Assembly (NCBI GenBank): GCA_036677085.1
Contig: JAKFFI010000058.1
Span: 124,001-188,000, forward strand
Direction: 5' to 3'
Origin: JAGPUQ01 sp036677085
GTDB taxonomy: Bacteria > Pseudomonadota > Gammaproteobacteria > Pseudomonadales > Porticoccaceae
Length of the DNA stretch: 64,000 bases
Part shown: one piece after another, positions 43,052 through 51,336 of the stretch
How the letters are laid out: each line of letters begins with the position of its first letter
How positions within the stretch are numbered: position 1 is the first letter of the stretch
The notes under the pieces: generated by a model
Seen by the model: only the letters and a program-made list of their open reading frames with translations
The model's database searches: none
What the model was told of the DNA's origin: nothing
Position numbers and translations under genes: made by a program

Positions 43052-44181
43052 AGCCACCACCGCTGGCGCTTTATGTGCATATTCCTTGGTGTGTCCGCAA
43101 ATGCCCCTACTGCGATTTCAATTCTCACCAGGCAACGGGAGAGTTGCCTGAGGCCGAGTACGTCCGCGCGCTGCGTGCCGATCTGGATTGCGAACTGGAC
43201 CGGGCGGGCGGCCGCCGGTTCGGCAGCGTCTTTATCGGTGGTGGCACGCCCAGCCTGTTTTCAGCGCAGGCCATCGGCGCGGTGCTGGAGGCAGCGGAGC
43301 GGCGCATCGGTTTGCTCCCGGACGCCGAGATAACCCTGGAGGCCAACCCAGGTACGGCCGATGCCGACAACTTTCGCGGCTATCGCGCCGCCGGCGTCAA
43401 CCGGCTGTCCATCGGGGTCCAGTCGTTCTCCGATCCTCACCTGCGGGCGCTCGGCCGCATTCACTCGGGTGGCGAGGCGGTGCGCGCGTTTGATCTGGCC
43501 CGCGCCGCCGGCTTCGAGAACATCAATCTCGATCTGATGCACTGTCTGCCCGGACAAACGCCGGCCCAGGCCGTCGCCGATCTGGAGCGGGCGATCGCGC
43601 TCGCTCCGGAGCATCTTTCCTGGTATCAGCTCACCATCGAGCCCAATACCCTGTTCTACCGGAAACCGCCGCAGCTCCCCGACGAGTCCGTGCTGGATGC
43701 AATCAATACGGCGGGCGCGACGCTGCTTGAGCGCGCCGGTTACCGCCAGTACGAGGTATCGGCCTATGCGCGCGACGGGCGACACAGTCGGCACAACGTC
43801 AATTATTGGGAATTCGGCGACTACATCGGCATTGGCGCCGGCGCCCATGGCAAGCTGACTGACACCGAGGCCGGCTGCATTCGGCGTCGCCGCAAGGCGC
43901 GCCATCCGCGGGATTATCTCACGCGGGATGATGACCGCTGTGCCGAACAGATGACGCTGGATGCAGCGGACCTGCCCCTGGAATTTTTCCTTAACGCATT
44001 GCGTCTGAATGCGGGAGTGCCGGTGCATTACTTCGGTGAGCGCACCGGCCAACCGCTGGCGGTGATAGCGGAACCCTGGGGTGATCTGGTACGGCAGGGT
44101 CTGGCCGCACCGCTGATCGACCGGCTGGCGACCACCCCCACCGGACATCGCTTTCTGGATACGGTACTGGCCGCGTTTTGA
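43045..44181 (+). CDS. hemW: HemW radical-SAM heme chaperone
   Basis: A 378-residue radical-SAM protein of the HemN-like family now regarded as a heme-inserting chaperone rather than coproporphyrinogen oxidase. The [4Fe-4S] ligands are Cys16, Cys20 and Cys23 (CVRKCPYC), followed by FIGGGTPSLFS, LEANPGTAD, GVNRLSIGVQSF and the C-terminal HemN_C domain. ATG at 43045, overlapping rdgB by 7 bp. It lacks the N-terminal extension of HemN oxidases, which supports the HemW label. Confidence 0.94.
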   Translation: MLKPPPLALYVHIPWCVRKCPYCDFNSHQATGELPEAEYVRALRADLDCELDRAGGRRFGSVFIGGGTPSLFSAQAIGAVLEAAERRIGLLPDAEITLEANPGTADADNFRGYRAAGVNRLSIGVQSFSDPHLRALGRIHSGGEAVRAFDLARAAGFENINLDLMHCLPGQTPAQAVADLERAIALAPEHLSWYQLTIEPNTLFYRKPPQLPDESVLDAINTAGATLLERAGYRQYEVSAYARDGRHSRHNVNYWEFGDYIGIGAGAHGKLTDTEAGCIRRRRKARHPRDYLTRDDDRCAEQMTLDAADLPLEFFLNALRLNAGVPVHYFGERTGQPLAVIAEPWGDLVRQGLAAPLIDRLATTPTGHRFLDTVLAAF

Positions 44182-44261
44182 ATATGCGTTGACGCCGATG
44201 ACATGGTTTTGACATGGATTGTGGGTACGATGGGCGATGGCCCACGGTATGCTCTCGGAAA

Positions 44262-46391
44262 ATGAACGAACTGCCACTGCAAAAAAATCCGCCATCTTCC
44301 CCGGGCGATCCTGCCGATAGCCCGAACGATGGCGCCGATTACCAGCAACCGGCGTATTACCTCAACCGTCATCTCAGCCTGATGCAATTCAACCTCCGGG
44401 TACTGGACCAGGCGCTGACCGAGTCCTACCCGCTGCTCGAGCGATTGCAGTTTCTGCTGATCTTCAGCTCCAACCTCGACGAGTTTTATGAAGTCCGGGT
44501 CGCCTGGCTCAAGCGTCAGATCAGTTTTGCCCGCGAGGTTGTCGCCACCGACGGACTTCAGCCCCAGGAAGTACTGAAACAGCTGGGCGCCATTTGTCAT
44601 GACGGGATCCAGCGGCAGTACCGGATTCTGAATGAAACGCTGTTGCCCGCATTGGAGCGCGAGGGTATCCGGTTTCTGGCGCGGGATGTCTGGACCCCGG
44701 AAATCGACCGCTGGGCCCAGGAGTATCTGCGCGAACAGGTGTTGCCGGTCATCAGCCCCATTGGCCTGGACCCGGCGCATCCCTTCCCACGCCTGGCAAA
44801 CAAAAGCCTCAATTTTATCGTCAGCCTGGAAGGGCGCGACGCCTTTGGCCGCGAGAGCGGCCTGGCCATCGTGCCGGCGCCGCGCTCGCTGCCGCGCATC
44901 ATCCGGGTTCCGGACCGGCTGTGTCAGGGCGGGGACAACTTCGTGTTTCTGTCGTCGGTGATTCACTCCCACGTCGATTTTCTCTTTCCGGGTATGCGCG
45001 CAACGGGTTGTTATCAATTCCGAATCACCCGCGATGCCGATCTGGATCTCAATGCCGCGGAAGTGGAAGACATCGCGCGCGCGTTGCGGGGCGAGCTGCA
45101 CACCCGGCGCTTTGGCAGCGCGGTGCGCCTGGAGGTGACCGCCGAGTGCCCGCCGGATCTGGTCGAATTTCTGCTCGATCAGTTCAATCTCGAGCACGCC
45201 GATCTCTACCATGTCGAAGGTCCGGTAAATCTGGGCCGCATGATGCAGTTGCGCGGCATGGTCAATCGGCCCGATCTGGTGTTTCCGCCCTTCACGCCCA
45301 GTCTCCCGGCAGCGCTGCGCGAGGATCCCAACTATTTCCAGGTGCTGGCTCAGCGGGACATTCTGCTGCATCACCCCTACCAGTCCTTCACCCCGGTCAT
45401 CGACCTGTTGCGTCAGGCCGGGCGCGACCCTCTGGTGCTGGCGATCAAGATGACGCTGTATCGCAGTGGTTCGCGCTCGGAGATCGTCGATTTGCTCGCG
45501 GAAGCAGCGCGGGCAGGCAAGGAAGTCACCGTGGTCATCGAATTGCGGGCACGGTTCGACGAGGCGGAAAATCTCCAGCTCGCCAGCCAGTTGCAGGAGG
45601 CGGGCGCGGTGGTGACCTACGGTGTCGTGGGCTACAAGACCCATGCCAAGGCGATGCTGATCGTGCGGCGCGAGGGTCGGGAACTGAAGCGTTATGTTCA
45701 TTTGGGCACCGGCAACTACCACGCCGGCAACGCCCGGCTCTATACCGACTACAGCCTGCTCAGTGCCGATACCGAACTCGGCAGCGACCTGCACATTTTT
45801 TTCCAGCAGTTGACCGGCATGGGTCGCGCGGAGCATGTCAAGAAACTGTTTACCGCGCCCTTTACACTGCAAACCAAACTGCTGGCGCTGATCGACCAGG
45901 AGGCACAGGCCGCGAGCGAGGGTCGGGAGGCGCGCATCATCCTCAAGGCCAACGGACTCACGGACGCGAGCCTCATTCAGGCGCTCTATCGGGCGAGCGC
46001 CGCGGGGGTAAAGGTGGATCTGATCATTCGCGGCATGTGTTGTCTGCGTCCGGGACTGGCGGGAATATCGGAAAACATCCGCGTGATTTCAGTTATCGGC
46101 CGGTTTCTCGAACATTCGCGCGTGTATTACTTCCGCAACAGCAAGCCAGCGGTTTACTGCGCGAGCGCCGATCTCATGGAGCGCAACCTGCGCAATCGTC
46201 TCGAAATAGCCTTTCCGCTGCTCGACCCGGCATTGGAGCGGCGCGTGATCGAGGAGTTGGAGACCATGCTGGCGGATGATTGCCAGAGTTGGGAACTGCA
46301 CAGCGACGGCGGTTATGTACTCCGACAGCCACAAACCCCTGATGCCGAACACCGCGCGCAATCAAGTTTGCTGGCACGACTGGCGGAGTAG
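44262..46391 (+). CDS. ppk1: Polyphosphate kinase 1
   Basis: A 709-residue enzyme making polyphosphate from ATP. Domains in order: N-terminal helical bundle starting YYLNRHLSLMQFNLRVL, a PHP-like head, and two phospholipase-D-like catalytic modules with IDLLRQAGRDPLVLAIKMTLYR, GVVGYKTHAKAMLIVRR and GTGNYHAGNARLYTDYSL. The conserved histidines lie in KTHAK and GNYH; the C-terminal SADLMERNLRNRLEI is typical. Starts at 44262 in a family-like position after 80 bp of non-coding sequence. Faces ppx across 172 bp. Confidence 0.95.
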   Translation: MNELPLQKNPPSSPGDPADSPNDGADYQQPAYYLNRHLSLMQFNLRVLDQALTESYPLLERLQFLLIFSSNLDEFYEVRVAWLKRQISFAREVVATDGLQPQEVLKQLGAICHDGIQRQYRILNETLLPALEREGIRFLARDVWTPEIDRWAQEYLREQVLPVISPIGLDPAHPFPRLANKSLNFIVSLEGRDAFGRESGLAIVPAPRSLPRIIRVPDRLCQGGDNFVFLSSVIHSHVDFLFPGMRATGCYQFRITRDADLDLNAAEVEDIARALRGELHTRRFGSAVRLEVTAECPPDLVEFLLDQFNLEHADLYHVEGPVNLGRMMQLRGMVNRPDLVFPPFTPSLPAALREDPNYFQVLAQRDILLHHPYQSFTPVIDLLRQAGRDPLVLAIKMTLYRSGSRSEIVDLLAEAARAGKEVTVVIELRARFDEAENLQLASQLQEAGAVVTYGVVGYKTHAKAMLIVRREGRELKRYVHLGTGNYHAGNARLYTDYSLLSADTELGSDLHIFFQQLTGMGRAEHVKKLFTAPFTLQTKLLALIDQEAQAASEGREARIILKANGLTDASLIQALYRASAAGVKVDLIIRGMCCLRPGLAGISENIRVISVIGRFLEHSRVYYFRNSKPAVYCASADLMERNLRNRLEIAFPLLDPALERRVIEELETMLADDCQSWELHSDGGYVLRQPQTPDAEHRAQSSLLARLAE

Positions 46392-46563
46392 CGGGTCGCG
46401 GAAACATGGCAGCGGCACCCATCCGTTGCGTTGCGCCCGTTTCTTCGCCCGTTTGAAAGGTCCCGGTCGCTGCGCGCCGTGCAGCTCGCAGCCGGTCGTC
46501 CTCGCGACGTTTTTCAGCGGCCCGTGAGCCCTGTTCAACCGTCGGCCTTTGTGCGCGACCGGC

Positions 46564-48075
46564 TCAAATCAGTTCGATGTTGAATCCCGCCTGCGCAAGA
46601 TAGGCCTGTTCCCGACCGAGTTCAGCCAGGGTCAGCGGATGCTGCTGGAGCCAGCCGGCCGGAAAATCCAGCTGATAACCGCGTTGCGTCGCACGGATGT
46701 TCATGTGGGGGAGGCCGTCGAGCGGCGCTACATACTTGAAGGCCACGGCAAGACGCAGCAGCAGACACAAGCGCGTCAGCGCGAGGCGATCAGCGGCGCC
46801 GAAAGACGCCAGCAGACTGCCGGGAAATTTGCGGCGATGCGCCCGCACCAGGGTCGCGATCGCGGTTTGCTGGTCGCGGGAAAAGCCCGGCAGGTCGGCA
46901 TTCTGGATGATGTATTGACCGTGTTTGTGGAACTGGGAATGAGAAATCGTCAGGCCGATTTCATGCAGTTGCGCTGCCCAGCGCAACAGCTCGCGGTGTT
47001 CGGGCTGAAGCTTCCAGTCATCGCAGACCCGGATGAACAGGTCGTCGGCCACCTCCCGGACGCGGCGCGCGTGCAGGTCCGGCAGCCCGCTGCGCTTGAA
47101 CAGCGCGTTGACGGTGCGTTCACGCACATCCTCGTGCTGCAGGCGCCCGATCAGGTCGTAGACGACACCCTCGCGAAGCGCCCCTGAGGAAGCGTGCATC
47201 GTGGCGATATCGAGCGCTTCGAACACCGCACTGGCGATGGCTACGCCGGCCGCGAAGACGTTGTAGCGCGCGGGTTTGAGGCCGGCAATCGCACCCAGAG
47301 CATCGACATGGCCGCAGTCGATGACGGCGCGGCGCAGTTGCTGCAGGCCGCCGCGCGTTATCTCACCCCGGCTCCAGCCTTGGGCGCGCAGGGCCTCGGC
47401 GATGGCGAGATGGGTCCCGGAGGAGCCCACGCAGTCCCCCCAGCCGCGCGCGCAAAACTCTTCGCGGACGGCAAGAGCCTCCAAGTACGCGGCCCGATAC
47501 GCGCTATCAAACCGGGATGTGGTAATGGCGCCAGTCGGGAAAAAGCGTTGCTGATAGCCGACACATCCCATGTGGAGGCTTTCCAGCACGCGGGTCTCGA
47601 AGCGCTCGCCGATGATGAGCTCGGTGCTGCCGCCGCCGATATCCACCACCAGCCGGGCGTGATCGTCATCCGCCTCACTGTGGGCCACGCCCAGGTAAAT
47701 CAGGCGTGCCTCCTCGCGCCCCGACACGATTTCGATGGGATGGTCGAGGATTGCCTGCGCCGGACCGATGAACGAGCGCACATTTTTTGCCGCGCGCAGG
47801 GTGTTGGTCCCGACTACCCGGACGGTATCCGGGGTGAAAGTGTCCAGGACCTGGCGAAAGCGGGCCAGGGTTTCGAACCCGCGCGCGATGGCGTCGCTAT
47901 CCAGCACCCCATCGCGTAGGCCAGCGGCCAGTTGCACCTTTTCGCCCCTGGTCTCCAGGGGACGCATTTCCCCGTGGCTGACCGCCGCCACCAGCAGGTG
48001 AAAACTGTTCGATCCCAAGTCGATGGCGGCGAGCAAGGGCGTCGCGGCCGCGACACCGGGGCCTTCCGTATTCAT
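46564..48075 (-). CDS. ppx: Exopolyphosphatase (Ppx/GppA family)
   Basis: A ~503-residue actin-like ATPase-fold enzyme that degrades polyphosphate, and possibly pppGpp. N-terminal AAIDLGSNSFHLLVAAV, the phosphate loop VVDIGGGSTELIIGE, then SSGTHLAIAEAL, AIAGLKPARYNVFAAGVAI, and a C-terminal HD-like domain (RWAAQLHEIGLTISHSQFHKHG). Start taken at 48075 to leave the usual ~16 residues before the first motif; in-frame ATGs at 48084, 48090 and 48135 are possible. Divergent from trxA. Confidence 0.93.
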   Translation of the reverse strand: MNTEGPGVAAATPLLAAIDLGSNSFHLLVAAVSHGEMRPLETRGEKVQLAAGLRDGVLDSDAIARGFETLARFRQVLDTFTPDTVRVVGTNTLRAAKNVRSFIGPAQAILDHPIEIVSGREEARLIYLGVAHSEADDDHARLVVDIGGGSTELIIGERFETRVLESLHMGCVGYQQRFFPTGAITTSRFDSAYRAAYLEALAVREEFCARGWGDCVGSSGTHLAIAEALRAQGWSRGEITRGGLQQLRRAVIDCGHVDALGAIAGLKPARYNVFAAGVAIASAVFEALDIATMHASSGALREGVVYDLIGRLQHEDVRERTVNALFKRSGLPDLHARRVREVADDLFIRVCDDWKLQPEHRELLRWAAQLHEIGLTISHSQFHKHGQYIIQNADLPGFSRDQQTAIATLVRAHRRKFPGSLLASFGAADRLALTRLCLLLRLAVAFKYVAPLDGLPHMNIRATQRGYQLDFPAGWLQQHPLTLAELGREQAYLAQAGFNIELI

Positions 48076-48192
48076 CGTGGTCATCGCCATCGCTTGGGTC
48101 GTCGTTGCCGCTGGTAGTGGATGCCATGATCGCATTATTGTAAGGTTCGATCCTGCCGATCACCCAATCCCTGCCTGATACGGAGCCCGCCG

Positions 48193-48519
48193 ATGAGCGC
48201 CAAAATCGTCCACGTGAGCGATGCCAGTTTTGATGCCGATGTGCTGCAATCGAACCTCCCGGTACTCGTGGACTTCTGGGCGAGCTGGTGTGGCCCTTGC
48301 AAGATGATTGCCCCGATTCTGGACGAGATGGCCGACGAGTTCGCTGGCCGCCTCAAGGTCTGCAAGGTCGATGTCGATGCCAATCGCGAGATTGCCGCCA
48401 GGTACAGTGTCCGCGGCATCCCGACGCTGATGCTGTTCAAAAGCGGTACTCTCAGCGATACTCGGGTGGGCGCCCTGTCCAAGGCGCAATTGACGGCATT
48501 TGTTGCTGGCGCGGTTTGA
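48193..48519 (+). CDS. trxA: Thioredoxin 1
   Basis: A 108-residue cytoplasmic disulfide reductase. Active site Trp32-Cys33-Gly34-Pro35-Cys36, preceded by VLVDFWAS, and the cis-proline segment RGIPTLMLFKSG. Full length. GGAG ribosome site just upstream. Position between ppx and rho is conserved in pseudomonads. Confidence 0.97.
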   Translation: MSAKIVHVSDASFDADVLQSNLPVLVDFWASWCGPCKMIAPILDEMADEFAGRLKVCKVDVDANREIAARYSVRGIPTLMLFKSGTLSDTRVGALSKAQLTAFVAGAV

Positions 48520-48559
48520 GACGCCCTTGATCGAGCGAGAGCAGCGGTCCAAATGAAGT

Positions 48560-48587
48560 TTGCTAATGGTGCAGGGCCGGGTATACT
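48560..48587 (+). promoter_or_regulatory. Sigma-70 promoter for rho
   Basis: TTGCTA (48560-48565) and TATACT (48582-48587) are separated by 16 bp, close to consensus. Transcription would start near 48594, leaving a leader of about 210 nt before rho, comparable to the long autoregulated rho leader known from E. coli. Confidence 0.65.
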
Positions 48588-48658
48588 GCGGGCTATAACT
48601 GATCTTCGCTCTGCCCGTAAGCCGGCCCGAATTACGCCATTAATTCCCGGTTGACTAC

Positions 48659-48706
48659 CTCTAGGTAAAATGAGCTCCAGGTAAATTAGGCTCCAGGTAG
48701 AATGCG
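48659..48706 (+). repeat. Three tandem 16-bp repeats in the rho leader
   Basis: Units at 48659-48674, 48675-48690 and 48691-48706 share the pattern CTCCAGGTAAAATGAG with a few changes each. Each contains AGGTA, a ribosome-site-like word, and units 1 and 3 place an ATG right after it. Unit 1 opens a four-codon frame (Met-Ser-Ser-Arg-stop); unit 3 opens the 35-codon leader frame. Confidence 0.75.
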
Positions 48707-48809
48707 CCCAGCGCGATTCGCGCCCGACTTGTACCAGTTCGTACCAACCATCCCGGCCATCCCGGCCACCCCGGCTCTTGCAGCCACACCGACAACACCA
48801 ACTTCATGA
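48702..48809 (+). CDS. Putative rho leader peptide, overlapping rho start
   Basis: A 35-codon reading frame begins with ATG at 48702, preceded by AGGT at 48695-48698 inside the third leader repeat. It ends in a TGA whose bases overlap the rho ATG (ATGA, 48806-48809). The peptide begins MRPARFAPDLYQFV and continues with a Pro/Ala/Thr-rich stretch (PTIPAIPATPAL, then TPTTPTS). E. coli also has a short leader peptide gene, rhoL, ahead of rho, but I see no sequence resemblance. Translation would couple leader and rho; the proline-rich stretch could slow ribosomes. It could still be a chance frame in GC-rich DNA. Confidence 0.5.
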   Translation: MRPARFAPDLYQFVPTIPAIPATPALAATPTTPTS

Positions 48810-50065
48810 ATCTTACCGACCTGAAAGCGAAACCCATCGACGAATTGCTGCAAATTGGCGCCGAGACCGGCCTCGAAAATCTCGGTCGCTCGCGCAAGCA
48901 GGACATCATTTTCACTATCCTGAAACGCCACGCAAAAAGCGGCGAGGATATTTCCGGCGACGGGGTTCTGGAAATCCTGCCGGATGGTTTCGGTTTTCTG
49001 CGTTCGGCGGATTCGTCGTATCTCGCCGGTCCCGACGACATCTATGTGTCGCCGAGTCAGATTCGTCGCTTCAATCTACGTACCGGCGACAGCATCACCG
49101 GCAAGATCCGCCCGCCCAAGGAAGGCGAACGCTATTTCGCGCTGCTTAAAGTAGACGATATCAATTTCGAAAAGCCCGAGAACGCGCGCAACAAGATTCT
49201 GTTTGAAAATCTGACGCCGCTGTTTCCGGACAAGCGCCTGATGCTGGAGGCCGGCAACGGTAGCTCCGAGGATCTCACCGGACGCATCATCGATCTCATC
49301 GCGCCCATCGGCAAAGGACAGCGTGGCCTGATCGTCGCGCCGCCCAAGGCCGGCAAGACCATCATGATGCAGCATATCGCGCAGGCGATATCGCGCAACA
49401 ATCCCGAAGCGCTGCTGATCGTACTGCTGATCGACGAACGCCCCGAGGAAGTCACCGAAATGCAGCGCACAGTGCGCGGCGAGGTGGTTGCGTCCACCTT
49501 CGACGAACCGCCGACCCGCCATGTGCAGGTCGCCGAGATGGTGATCGACAAGGCCAAGCGGCTCGTCGAGCACAAGAAGGATGTTGTCATCCTGCTGGAT
49601 TCGGTGACCCGGCTGGCGCGCGCGTACAACACAGTGATCCCGTCATCCGGCAAGGTTCTGACCGGCGGGGTCGATGCCCATGCACTCGAGAAACCCAAAC
49701 GCTTTTTTGGCGCGGCGCGCAACATCGAGCACGGCGGCAGCCTCACCATCATCGCCACCGCCCTGGTGGATACCGGCTCGAAAATGGACGAGGTGATCTA
49801 CGAGGAATTCAAGGGCACCGGCAACATGGAGCTACACCTCGATCGCAAGATTGCCGAGAAGCGCATCTATCCCGCGATCAACGTGCGCCGTTCCGGCACG
49901 CGCCGCGAGGAATTGCTGATGAGCGAAGGCGAGCTGCAGCGCGTATGGATTTTGCGGAAGCTGCTCCACGATATGGAAGACCTGTCGGCAACCGAATTTC
50001 TGGTGGACAAGCTCAAGGGATTCAAGAGCAATAACGAGTTCTTTGACGCCATGCGGCGAAAATAA
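48806..50065 (+). CDS. rho: Transcription termination factor Rho
   Basis: The 419-residue RNA-dependent helicase that terminates transcription. The N-terminus MNLTDLKAKPIDELLQIG is nearly invariant; the RNA-binding cold-shock domain contains GDGVLEILPDGFGFLRSADSSYL; Walker A is PPKAGKTIMMQ and Walker B VVILLDSVTRLARAYN; the C-terminal R-loop region is followed by RVWILRKLLHDM. Full length. It has its own promoter and leader and is followed by an intrinsic terminator. Confidence 0.98.
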   Translation: MNLTDLKAKPIDELLQIGAETGLENLGRSRKQDIIFTILKRHAKSGEDISGDGVLEILPDGFGFLRSADSSYLAGPDDIYVSPSQIRRFNLRTGDSITGKIRPPKEGERYFALLKVDDINFEKPENARNKILFENLTPLFPDKRLMLEAGNGSSEDLTGRIIDLIAPIGKGQRGLIVAPPKAGKTIMMQHIAQAISRNNPEALLIVLLIDERPEEVTEMQRTVRGEVVASTFDEPPTRHVQVAEMVIDKAKRLVEHKKDVVILLDSVTRLARAYNTVIPSSGKVLTGGVDAHALEKPKRFFGAARNIEHGGSLTIIATALVDTGSKMDEVIYEEFKGTGNMELHLDRKIAEKRIYPAINVRRSGTRREELLMSEGELQRVWILRKLLHDMEDLSATEFLVDKLKGFKSNNEFFDAMRRK

Positions 50066-50082
50066 CGACGCAGCAGCTAGCG

Positions 50083-50111
50083 AAAAAAACCCGGCAGTGC
50101 CGGGTTTTTTT
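50083..50111. terminator. Bidirectional intrinsic terminator after rho
   Basis: An A-tract (50083-50089), CCCGGC stem, AGT loop, GCCGGG stem and a T-tract (50105-50111) form a classical hairpin terminator 17 bp after the rho stop. The A/T symmetry lets it also work on the minus strand, 30 bp beyond the end of the thiolase gene. Confidence 0.9.
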
Positions 50112-50140
50112 GCATTCATGCGGTGGTGGTGAAAACCGCG

Positions 50141-51325
50141 TCAACCAATCTCGTTCCCGACAATGGAGACGAAGCTGACGCAGCGACCGGGCTGGCCGCC
50201 GAGATTGTGGGTGAGGCCCAGTTTCGGGTTGGCGATCTGGCGCGGGCCCGCCTCGCCGCGCAGTTGCAGCCACATCTCGTACATCATCCGCAGCCCGCTG
50301 GCACCGATGGGGTGGCCGAAACTCTTGAGGCCGCCGTCGGGATTGATCGGCTGCGCGCCATCGCCGTCGAAGCGGCCTTCGAGCACATCGCGCCAGCCCT
50401 GACCGCGCTCGGAGAAGCCCATGTCTTCCATCAGTACCAGCTCGGTGGCGGTGAAGCAATCGTGGACTTCGGCCATGCTGATCTGCTCGCGAGGATTGGT
50501 GATGCCCGCCTGCTTGTAGGCGTCCTGGGCGGACACGACCACTTCCTGGAAAGTGGTGAAATCGTAATCGCCGCTGATAAAGCCTTCATTGGGACCTGCC
50601 GCAATCGAGAAAGCCTTGAGGTAGATCGGCCGGTCGGTGTATTTGTGGGCGTCCTCTGCCCGGCACAGGATGGCCGCCGCGGCGCCGTCCGCCACGCCGG
50701 AACAGTCGAATACGCCAAACATGCCGGCTACCCGCGGCGACTTGCCGATGGCGTCCATGGACACTTCCTTGCGGAACTGTGCCTTGGGATTCTTGGCGCC
50801 TGCGACATGATTCTTCCAGGCAATACGGGAGAGCACGTCCTTGAGCTGGCCTTCATCGACGCCGTATTTCTTGCAGTAGGCGGGCGCCAGCAGGGAAAAC
50901 ATGGCGGGCGCGGTCATGCTGGACTCGGTGCCGTCGCCCGCGGGCGTGGGCACCACCAGGCCGGAGTAGCCGCCGTCCTTGAGTTTTTCCACGCCCACCG
51001 CCATGACCAGATCGTAGGCGCCGCTGGCTACCGCGTAGGCGGCGTTGCGAATGGCCTCGCTGCCGGTCGCACACATGTTTTCCAGTCGCGTCACCGGCTT
51101 GTAGGGCGTTTTCAGGGCTTCGGAGAACACCAGACCGGAAACGCCGCTGGCAAAGGTGCCGAGCCAGTAGGCATCGACGTCGTTGGGCTCGACGCCGGCC
51201 GACTTGTAGGCATCGGTGGCCGCCTCGATCAGCATGTCGGAGGCGTCCCGATCCCAGTGTTCGCCGAACTGTGTACACGCCATGCCGACGATGGCGACTT
51301 GATCCTTGATACCGTTACTTGCCAT
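50141..51325 (-). CDS. Thiolase-family acyltransferase (SCP-x type)
   Basis: A 394-residue thiolase-fold enzyme of the lipid-transfer/SCP-x subgroup. The nucleophile Cys85 is in RLENMCATGSEAIRNAAYAV; the second-half residues are MAEVHDCFTATELVLMED and GLKSFGHPIGASGLRMM with catalytic His. The C-terminus reads HNLGGQPGRCVSFVSIVG. Such enzymes cleave 3-oxoacyl-CoA or do retro-aldol release in steroid and branched side-chain degradation, often with a DUF35 protein; the gene directly upstream encodes such a domain, 11 bp away. ATG at 51325 is the family start; the longer frame mirrors the upstream gene. Confidence 0.88.
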   Translation of the reverse strand: MASNGIKDQVAIVGMACTQFGEHWDRDASDMLIEAATDAYKSAGVEPNDVDAYWLGTFASGVSGLVFSEALKTPYKPVTRLENMCATGSEAIRNAAYAVASGAYDLVMAVGVEKLKDGGYSGLVVPTPAGDGTESSMTAPAMFSLLAPAYCKKYGVDEGQLKDVLSRIAWKNHVAGAKNPKAQFRKEVSMDAIGKSPRVAGMFGVFDCSGVADGAAAAILCRAEDAHKYTDRPIYLKAFSIAAGPNEGFISGDYDFTTFQEVVVSAQDAYKQAGITNPREQISMAEVHDCFTATELVLMEDMGFSERGQGWRDVLEGRFDGDGAQPINPDGGLKSFGHPIGASGLRMMYEMWLQLRGEAGPRQIANPKLGLTHNLGGQPGRCVSFVSIVGNEIG

Positions 51326-51336
51326 GGCACATACCC

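Noticed and set aside
44028..45872. A 614-codon minus-strand frame
   Set aside because: Antisense to ppk1 and the end of hemW; no recognisable motif.
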